From Diorhabda sublineata (taxonomy: Eukaryota > Arthropoda > Insecta > Coleoptera > Chrysomelidae), in NCBI RefSeq assembly GCF_026230105.1, contig NC_079484.1, positions 9,935,805 through 9,999,804 on the forward strand: 64,000 nt of DNA, read 5' to 3'. The notes under the pieces were generated by a model, which ran no database searches, was not told where the DNA came from, and saw only the letters and a list, made by a program, of their open reading frames with translations. Below are positions 55,991 to 64,000 of this stretch, in pieces (position 1 is the first letter of the stretch; every line of letters starts with the position of its first letter). A program made the position numbers and the translations under genes.

Positions 55991-56802
55991 CAAGGGTTGC
56001 TACTTAAGTTTTGAAATATGACGTCATTGATGGTATTATGTCAAATCTGTCATTGCCGTCATACAGTTTGACATTTTTAGTGCTGAACATGCTTAGAACG
56101 TGTGACTTACCGTGAGATTGAGACATACTTGGGCATTAGTTACACTCGCATACATTGAATATTGCAAAAACATTAGGTCGTCAAAAAGATTTGTTCTCGT
56201 TGTGTAATTTGATAATAGTTAAAAAAAAACTCTTGTCGATTGGTTCAAAAAATTTGCTGAAAAAATTCAATCGCGTTGCTTCACAAGATATCAATAAGAT
56301 CGTGACAGGCTACGCCTCATGGATATATGCTCATAAACCTGAAAATATACAGCAATCGTCTTGATGGGTCTTTCCAGACTAGCCAAATCAAAGCAAAATG
56401 TGGTTCGCGCAAAAAGCAATTCGGAGTAAATGGACGCCTGTTTTTTCGGAATAACTGCACATGTCACCACGGTTCCATTAAAGCAACCTAGAACGATCAA
56501 TTATGAATGGAGCACCAGCATTTGTTCCTCGGAAGTGTCTGAAACAATCAGTCTTTGTTTGGCACCCAATTATTTCTTCTTATTTCCGCAGATCAAAAAT
56601 TAATCACAGGATTAACGTTTTCCTACACATGAAGAAGCCTTTGATGCGTCTAAATCACATGTTTTGGAGATACCTTAATCGGAATGGAAAAAATGTTTCA
56701 ACAATTGATCTTAATAGAAGAGATTTTAAAAATCAATAAATACATATCCATCCATATATTTGTTTTTATTTGTCTATCTCAAAACTTAAGAAGCAACCCT
56801 CG
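55991..56802 (+). mobile_element. mariner deletion derivative, family M4 copy 2
   Basis: TIRs CAAGGGTTGCTACTTAAGTT (55991) and the inverse of CGAGGGTTGCTTCTTAAGTT (ending 56802), both next to TA (55989-55990 and 56803-56804). Plus-strand transposase: WFKKFAEKFN, then DINKIVTGYASWIYAHKPEN with the first catalytic region changed (GYAS for GDES). A QSSxWVF block follows in another frame, then VTTVPLKQ near 56460. After a gap that removes the second and third aspartates come PFxxRRSKINHRINVFL and MKKPLMRLNHMFWRYLNRNG, ending in a tail like CINLNGEYFEKQ. Same family as 49536-50288. Confidence 0.9.
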
Positions 56803-56804
56803 TA

Positions 56805-57204
56805 TTTCTCATACTCTCATATATCGAAACAAGCAGTGACAAGTTTGAAACACGTTTCAACTTGTATATGAGATATAGGCTGGTCAATAATACAGAGTAA
56901 AACCACATTTGATTGCATATGTCTTCATGCTTGGTCTATTAAAAACACATCAATTTTATAGATACAAGTCACTAAAATAAAAAAATAACATTTTTGTGTG
57001 TGTTATCGTAAGAGTTTGTTTACAGTACTCAATTTTCTCATACATACAAGCGATTTTTATAATGGATAAAAATAGATTCTTACTTTTGCATTTTAAATAG
57101 AATTTAGTCTGGGAAAACGCTAAAAACATGATTTATAAGACTCACGATGAATTGAGTACGTGTGGAAAGATTATCAACTAATATTTTAGATAAGTAATAT
57201 TTAT
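56805..57204. other. weak mariner N-terminus-like segment
   Basis: The plus-strand reading at about 57062-57175 (MDKNRFLLLHFK, stop, NLVWENAKNMIYKTHDELST) loosely fits the first helix-turn-helix of mariner transposases. Its leader (57010-57060) resembles 27530-27590. No other blocks or ends were found. Confidence 0.3.
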
Positions 57205-57290
57205 TCTGTATACACTGTTCACACCAAGATTCACAATAACAGTGTTTCGATAACCAAGTTATTGTCCTCAGAGACTGAAGGTAAACTAGT
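57205..57290 (-). repeat. hammerhead-like repeat H6
   Basis: Minus-strand core 57244-57271: CTGAGGA, C, AATAAC-TTG-GTTATC (one mismatch at the base), GAAAC. Leader GTTTACCTTCAGTCT; followed by TATTGTGAATCTTGGTG and ACAGTGTATAC. The segment between GAAAC and GTGAAT is shorter than in the other copies. A LINE fragment lies directly upstream on the same strand. Confidence 0.78.
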
Positions 57291-57344
57291 GAAGTTAATG
57301 TACAAAGAATTTATTGTCTTCTTCAATGTTTCTTTCGCTATTGT

Positions 57345-57455
57345 ATCAAGTTTCCTGGTATTCCGAATTCGTTCATGATGATATTTAGTTGACTTCTGTC
57401 AATTGAATCATATGCTTCCATAAAATTTATGAATTTTTCGTGAATATCTACATTA
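57345..57455 (-). pseudogene. RTE-like reverse transcriptase fragment
   Basis: Minus-strand frame KFINFMEAYDSIDRSQLNII, then MNEFGIPGNLIQ, is the FxDFxxAYDSIDR block of RTE-type reverse transcriptases, including the first palm aspartate region. It is short and ends in stops before the YADD box. H6 lies about 55 bp downstream on the same strand; whether they belong to one element is unknown. Confidence 0.75.
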
Positions 57456-58514
57456 TATTCTTACGTCAATCATATATTAGTTGGGCTGATATTTTCAGTT
57501 TGAACTTTGAGCTTTCATATATTATAAACTAGTTCTAGCTACATATTTACCATTTATAAAATATACTTCCGAGAATTTCCTCTTAGAACCCCTCGTTTTT
57601 GAGTTACAAGCTTTTAAATTTGAGAAATCAGAACATATATTTTCTAAATTATGAATTGTTGCATGATTACATATCTTACTACTATCTGACGCCCAGGGGC
57701 GACTCATGCCCAAATGTTAACAATCCGTAACTTTCACAAGGACAATCTGTACAATCTAAAGATGTCACAGCATTATTTTCACGTCATCTACTCACTACCG
57801 AATTTTTTGCATCAAATCCCTGTATTTGATTTCGCGCAAGTTTTATATAATTTTTTTCATTTATCTCAATTTTTAAGAAAATTGAAGAGGAGTGAATTTA
57901 TAATAAAAAACTCGCCTGAATTCTGACGTATACTTTCAATTGTAAGGTTTAAAAAAGTACACAGATTATCGTGAATATTTAGGATAATGACCTACTCCAA
58001 TTGTTTGTTGCAATAAATACCATTTTTATAAACAAGTTTTACTGGCATATTTACCATGGACCCATCACAATATACTAAAATACCAAAAATGATGAACAAC
58101 TACGTTTCTTGTTGAGAGAAATGTCAAAGTGAATAAACACATCGGACGATTTATGTATATATAATAATATATCGTGGGTTAACTTACGTCAATTGGTATA
58201 AAATTTATTTTTCAACCACAACGACCGGTCAAATATTTGCCAACATTTGTAATTTCGTTCTGTTTTTAATTTGAAATTAGGTATTTTAGATTATACTTAA
58301 GGATATTCTGAAAAGAAAATCGTTGTTAAACTATCGAAACGGTTTTGTAAACCAGGTGTCTCTAATGCGTTCTAAAATTAACTTTCCAGTTTTTTACGAA
58401 ATGAAATCTATTGCATATAAAATGAATCTCAGTTGAAATTAAAAAACTTAATTAACAATTGTGTGAAGAGAAAAAGGGAGAAAATAAAAGAGCAATGTCT
58501 TACTATTTTCACTC
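57456..58514. other. no recognisable feature
   Basis: About 1 kb of AT-rich DNA; nothing recognised. Confidence 0.45.
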
Positions 58515-58670
58515 AGTTAATGAACACACTATTTACATTACTACTTCACAAACACTCACAATTACGCGTATTTCGATAAACCAGTTGAAGATCCGGACAT
58601 AAAAAGTATATTTGTGTTTGTGTATAGTAGGGTTTAGTATGAGTATCACCAACTGTGCAAGTTTTGAGAA
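58515..58670 (-). repeat. hammerhead-like repeat H7, degenerate
   Basis: Around 58565-58595 the minus strand reads TTCAACTGGTTTATCGAAAT, then ACGCGTAATTGTGAGTG, a decayed core without CTGAAGA. As in H3, an inverted piece of its own 3' part and a tail GTATCACCAACTG flank it, so the composite layout is conserved although the core is not. Confidence 0.65.
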
Positions 58671-58779
58671 ATTGGCTGTTCAGGTGCAAAATCAATAAAC
58701 AATTGAAGTAAAATGCTTCCATAATTAAATGCTCCGTTGTTCAATGAGCTCCACAAAAAGACGAATAATCAATTAATAA

Positions 58780-59410
58780 CTTTTTTCGAGTTTTCTCAAT
58801 AGCATTGGCCAGGAATCATAAACTTGTGTGGCCTCATTAGATCTTGAATAATCAAGTATTCCACTAATGCCAGTAAAAAAATGAAGTTTTATGAGATGTC
58901 ACAAAAAAATGACTTTTTTCGAATTTTCTCAATAGCATTGGCCAGGAATTATAGACTCGTGTGGCTAATGTTAATTAAATGCTGTGGAAATGAATTCCTT
59001 GCTAATGACACTGTTTTTTGAGAAATCTCTGAAAAAGTCTTCTTTTAGATAACATCTGCGAATAATTTATCTATTCTGCAGCATTTAATTAGAGTTAGTC
59101 GAGCAATTAATTATATAGGCACTAACTCGGCCACATGAGTCTATAATTCCTGGCCAAAGATAGTGTTCTACTAAGAAAACTAGAAAAAACCATTCTTTTC
59201 ATGACATGTGAGAAAAATTCATTTTTCCCGTAGCATTTAATTAGCATTGGTCAAGCACTTGAATATTCAGGTCCCAATGAAGCTACATGAGTATAATTCC
59301 TGGCCAATGATAGGCCAAAACTCTTAAAGTCATTTTTTTCTTGACTACTCATAAAAATTCATGTTTTCCGCAACATTTAACTAGCATTGGTCGTTTTTGT
59401 GAAGGTTTTT
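58780..59410. repeat. palindromic repeat cluster
   Basis: Four copies of the motif GGCCAGGAATTATAGACTCA with TGTGGC: forward at 58807-58833 and 58940-58965, inverted at 59130-59155 and 59281-59306. Surrounding segments (GCATTGG/GCATTTAATTAG, TTTTTTCGAATTTTCTCAAT, and AAAATTCATTTTTCC) repeat with them. The whole could fold into a large imperfect cruciform or hairpin. No coding sequence and no clear target duplication. Confidence 0.75.
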
Positions 59411-59804
59411 CACTCATTGCGTGAAAGTCACCAATTACAGACAATAAAAAATTTTTTTTACAAAACATTTTTTTCTACCATGGGACTATTCCACTTTCAT
59501 TATCTATTGATTTTGCATATTCAACTTGAATAGCTCTGCTAACTTTCTTCTAAAGTTAAAAGAACAGCCAATTTCTCCAAAACTTACCCAGCGAAAAATT
59601 TTGTAATTTTCAGCTTATTATTTTTTTCTGTCTGCTCATATTGATGTACTAACTTTAGTGACATATCTCATTTACGATTATCTTCACTAATCTATTGATG
59701 GTGTGATTGTGATATAAATATTTTCATCGAGTGGAGAAAGTAGATTAGACTTTAGGTCTAATCTAGATAGTTCTTTTCCAAGCTTTTGCAGCTAAGTTTA
59801 AATT

Positions 59805-59945
59805 TTTGGAACCGTTGGTGATATTCACAGTTCACAGTACCACTATACCAGCACTCACAATTACACTGTCTAGCTCGCGTTTCGATAACTAAGTTATCGT
59901 CTTCAGAAGCTGAAGGTAAACAGTTTGCCGTTAGTTTCTAACCGT
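59805..59945 (-). repeat. hammerhead-like repeat H8
   Basis: Minus-strand core 59879-59906: CTGAAGA, C, a perfect GATAAC-TTA-GTTATC hairpin, GAAAC, then GCGAGCTAGACAGTGTAATT. Leader CTGTTTACCTTCAGCTT. Followed by GTGAGTGCTGGTATAGTGG, and the tail ATATCACCAACGGTTCC matching H3. Confidence 0.82.
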
Positions 59946-60877
59946 AAATGCTAAAATTAAAGCTTCAATTTTGGAGATTGTGAGCTTAGATTGATTATTT
60001 GGTGATGTGGTTTGATTTTGAGTTATTATGAAATAATTTGATTGTATTTCGTCGTGATTCTCCTTGAAATCATTAATCTAAAATATCTCGATGGAATTTT
60101 TACATGTTGATTATTTATTATTTACTGATTTAAGCTGAATCAATCCAATATTTGTTTTTGTAAATTATTTACAAATATAACTGAGAATACATTTCATCGG
60201 CACTTTACAAAAAATGACATTCTCATCTGAAATTAAAAATAAGCAATCAATGATTTATGTTCTAATAACCATCCCGATGGTAGCTTAAGTGCTTTAGTAA
60301 AGATGCATATTTGAAAAATGTGAATACCCGCTCCAGGAAATGATTTATCACTGTTATTGTAATTTATCAGTAGTCAGTTTCCTAGTATTATTCAGATTGT
60401 TGACACAAATTCACACAAAATGATATTGTTTTGAGATTCATATTTATTGTTTTAGTTTAGTTGGTTCAGTTTTTACTGTAATTATTATTATAACAGATAA
60501 GCAATTTGGTACATACGATACGACTAGTTTTCATTAACACATCACATTTTCCTGGTATAACGTAATTTGTGTCAAACATTTATACATATCATATGTAATA
60601 GATAAATATACGTATTAATCGAAAATATTGCAGATTGCCGCATAGTGTAAATTCTACTATCATAAAATTCGTTTGTAAATTGTGGAAAGCAAATATAGGA
60701 AAGATAAAATCAAAACCGACTGCAAAAATGATAAACAACAATAAATAAGTTTTACCAAATGGTGGAAAATGTGAACTTAAAAAAATACAACTTGAATCTA
60801 AAAGATATTGACCAATCATACTACAAGTACTAGTCTCTAGTTATAGAATATAAATATGTTAATATTTGCCCATTAAC
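59946..60877. other. no recognisable feature
   Basis: AT-rich spacer before the LINE RNase H relic. Confidence 0.45.
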
Positions 60878-61625
60878 TGGTGTTCGGATGGATCCAAAAC
60901 AGCAGACGGAACTGGAATAGGAATCCAGAACCAAATACTCTGAATGCCTGTGCACCGCACCAAGCATTTTTCAAGCAGAAATTTATGCAATTGAAAATGT
61001 GTTCAGTTCAATCTAAAGAGGAACTATCGCAAACAGAAGATCTGACAGTCAAGCAGCCATTAGAGCTCTAAGCTCCAATTACATCAAATTCAAACTTGTT
61101 TGGGATTGCCTAGAAAAATAAAAACGAGCTGATAAGCTCGATAAAGCGGGGCCAGACAAGCCCTTCATGAGACCCGAACCTTTCTGTGGTATCAGCTGCG
61201 GAACAATGAAAAAAGCACTGGAAAATAGGGCAAAACCAATTATTGGGTCAACCTACAGGGGCTGAGACAGGCAAAGACTTTTCTGGGAAACTAGGACCAG
61301 AGTAGAACTGCTGAAAGTATCAACCTAAGTAAGAACAATCTACGAGTTCTATCGGGGCAATGCCGCCTCAACAAACCTCTGAAGAAGCTAGTGTGAAACA
61401 ACAAGGAACGGCTAAGTACTACACCTTGCGAGCGCTTGAAATAGAAGACGAAGATCTCTGGTAATTAAAGCCATCCCATATTCTAGACTTTTTAAAAGGA
61501 GTGAGATTGGTGGATCAGCTGTAAACAGTGGTTTCTCCAGTATCGCAGCAAGAAAAGGGGACACAATAGATCCTTTGGGTCGCAGTGTATACGAGACCCC
61601 ATAGCTATATATACATAGATACTGA
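60878..61625 (+). pseudogene. LINE ORF2 C-terminus: RNase H and 3' end
   Basis: Plus strand from 60878: WCSDGSKTADGTGIGIQNQI contains the first RNase H aspartate. FQAEIYAIE near 60970 (frame shifted) has the catalytic glutamate, and DSQAAIRALSSNYIKFKLVW near 61040-61110 has the third acidic residue. ADKLDKAGPDKPFMRPEPFC, then GIS, near 61130-61200 follows the RNase H. FWETRTRVELLKVST and LRVLSGQCRLNKPLKKL are next, without the usual cysteine cluster. IPYSRLFKRSEIGGSAVNSG and GGGTCGCAGTGTATACGAG form the 3' end near 61600. An RNase H domain points to the I/R1-type superclade of LINEs. Frameshifted and 5'-truncated. Confidence 0.88.
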
Positions 61626-64000
61626 GATAATATAGAAACTACGAACTTAACAATTCAAGAAAGCTCTGATATAATGACATTTCGATCCCAAATCATTGTA
61701 ACATAGAAGACAGATATAATGAAAAAGTAGACAAATATACTCAGCTAAAGAGCTAAAAAAACGGGAATCTTGAAGGAGCCAAGGTCTTTCCATTGTTAAG
61801 TTTGTATGAGGGCTAAGTAATTTCCTCAATAAAACTGATATCTTTTGTTTAGATATCGAATGATTTGAAAGATACTACAAACATCGAACAGTTATCTCTT
61901 GTATTGGTACATTCAAAGAACGTCTTACCTTTAATGTGACAATCGCTGATACAACCGGTATAAAAACCATTAAACATAGAAAAACATCCAGAAAAATTGA
62001 AGAGGAATAAAAACTATTATAGAAAAAAAAACAATATAAAAACTGAAGAATTAAAAGTAAGGTCAAGATAACGAATCGTAAAAATAACCCAAGGATATAT
62101 GAATCTTGGAAAACATAAAATTGAGGGGAACGAGCGACTCCCAAATTAATCTTACGTAAAAAATCTATATGTAGCAAGAAGAATTTCAGCTGTTTTTGTT
62201 TGTGGAAAAGTTTATCCGCATTACTTATGACTTTTACTATATTTTGAGTTCATTTTTTCAGTAATTTAACATTTAAAAATATACGATTAAATATAATGTC
62301 GGTTTTACTTGAAAATTTATTATCAACGATTTCAACGACTGAATATTTTCATGTATTGTTTAAATCATTGACGTCACGTTGTTTCCGGATTATAACACAT
62401 GTTTTCAACAACTTAAATAAATGTTTAACTATTTTTAGTAATCTAGTGACGAATTCTAGAAATAATATATAAAAAAAATCAATTTCAATCACTTTTAGAA
62501 CCTATAGATCATTATTTTAGCGAAGAAATTTCGACTGAGTGAAAATAGTAAAAACAAGGTTAATCTCTTTAACCATAGCTTTTGAAATTATATAATTTAT
62601 TTCGAAACTATAACACATATTATTTAACTCTGTAACTGTTAACTCCTAGGAGCACAGGAGTTAAGATATGTGTACGAGGAACTTACGTATATTATCTCAG
62701 TGCATATAATTATAGACAGAGCTACCCAGTGGTGTCTTATCAGGCAATTTGTTTCGTTTACTAGACGAATGGACTATAATTGAATTTCAACAAACAGAAA
62801 TGTTTAAAATTAGTCGTTAAAAGTACATTCAAATTCTATACCAACTGCTGTTTGAAAAACTATTCACATTAGATATGAGAATATTTTCTATCACATTGAA
62901 CGGTTAAAAAACAAATATCTTTATCATGACAGTCTAGATAAAGTTGTATAAGTCTTAAGTTCATATATAAAATTTAGATATCAGTTCAACATCACACCTC
63001 CTATTACAATGATTGGCATGATAGTCTATTTAGATAATTCTAATGCTCGCTCCAGTGATATGGAATTTATTATTGTTTTCTAATAAATCTGACGATTTGG
63101 TCTTAGCAAATCATGACTTAAAAGGTAGTTAAGTCGATCCTGTTTCTTGTTACCATTATTCATTGATATTATCTAGAAACTTTGAGATGCGACATCAATC
63201 CTTAGCCTGGAGGAATCAGGAAGCATTTAGGATATTAGGATCAGGTTTGGAATATCACATTGTTGTTATAATTAATTCATCTTCTAATTCAATTGTAGAG
63301 GGTACAATTATTTTTCAAAACGTTCCTTTTCACGTCATTTCGTTTTATTCTAATAATTTGCTCAATTTTTTTGCCGACGTCATTTTTGATCTAACTATTC
63401 ATCTATACGTTAATTTTTTTAAATAATAAATACTATTATCACTCTACAAAAAAGTATGCAGCCTCAATGAAACACAAAATATATATTATTGGTGAAAATA
63501 TATATTTTATGAAATAAATTTCATAAACTGTTCTATTTTGTAGAAATTATTTCATTAACCATTATTTTTAATCAAGCATCTTGGACTGTATGATTTGAGA
63601 AATATTTTTTCATGATGGTCAATATCCTTCATCTTTTCCTTTCATATCATTTTGTTTTCTTTAAATAATTTGCTCAATTATTTGCCCCACGTTATATTTA
63701 ATTTAACTTACTCTATCTTCTTTTTTTAATGTAACATTTACTATTATCCCTCTACAAAAAGAATAGAGCCCCGAAATAATACTAACAGTAAGTCAATGCA
63801 ACACGAAATTATTATTAAATAATATTATTAATGCAAATATTTTATGTAAAAAATTTCATAAATTGTTCAATTTTGTAGAAATTATTTCATTAAAAATTAT
63901 TTTTAATCAAGCATCTTGAATGGAATGTTTAGAGAAAAAATTTTTTTATAAAATTAAAGCATACAGGAAATAGAAATATTTTTATTAGTTCAAATATTAT
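61626..64000. other. no recognisable gene
   Basis: About 2.4 kb of very AT-rich DNA. The minus-strand ORF 61875-62177 is hydrophobic and low-complexity. A segment near 63390-63600 (CTCAATTTTTTTGCC, CATCTTGGACTG) recurs weakly at 63670-63920, so the last part holds a diverged direct duplication of about 330 bp. No coding blocks recognised. Confidence 0.5.

Overview
This window looks like repeat-rich intergenic (or intronic) DNA from an insect. It is strongly AT-rich and carries short runs of the insect telomere-type motif CCTAA/TTAGG. Almost everything recognisable is a decayed transposable element of a type common in insects: many mariner families, Tc1, pogo/Tigger, hAT MITEs, and LINEs of the RTE, Jockey, I/R1-like and R2/R4-like kinds. 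I found no host gene I would call with confidence, no rRNA or tRNA, and nothing bacterial or phage-like. The species cannot be named from sequence alone.

Layout. 0.2-5.2 kb: two minus-strand mariner relics, a 367-bp mariner deletion derivative with TA-flanked terminal inverted repeats (TIRs), an RTE LINE 3' end, and a minus-strand mariner interrupted by a 282-bp hAT MITE with an 8-bp target duplication. 6.4-13.7 kb: four further Tc1/mariner-type relics and a small palindrome. 14.5-16.9 kb: LINE reverse-transcriptase relics, one clearly Jockey-like. 17.6-20.2 kb: a GC-richer mariner C-terminus and a Tc1 element split by other DNA, including a repeat also found at 2.8 kb. 20.6-20.9 kb: an unassigned 99-codon ORF with a membrane-like segment. 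21.2-24.5 kb: a head-to-head pair of hammerhead-ribozyme-like repeats, a fold-back with a CCTAA tract at its centre, and a mariner deletion copy. 26.4-27.5 kb: another mariner. 31.8-35.4 kb: a long degenerate minisatellite plus an 80-bp TA tract. 37.1-40.1 kb: a mariner and a 1.8-kb Tigger/pogo transposon with both ends. 42.7-43.3 kb: an IS630/Tc1-like deletion derivative. 44.3-46.5 kb: a fold-back about 2.3 kb long with its own insertions. 48.6-48.9 kb: a second hAT MITE. 49.5-56.8 kb: two related mariners flanking three LINE relics. 55.3-59.9 kb: five more hammerhead-like repeats and a palindromic repeat cluster. 60.9-61.6 kb: a LINE RNase H domain and 3' end.

None of the transposases or reverse transcriptases I examined is intact; frameshifts, stops and internal deletions are everywhere. 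The most interesting signal is a dispersed family of eight short repeats (21.2-59.9 kb) built on a conserved CTGAAGA / 6-bp hairpin / GAAAC core. This resembles the catalytic core of hammerhead ribozymes, which are known in Penelope-like retroelements and retrozymes. One copy has inserted with an 11-bp target duplication, and two copies form a 137-bp tandem dimer.
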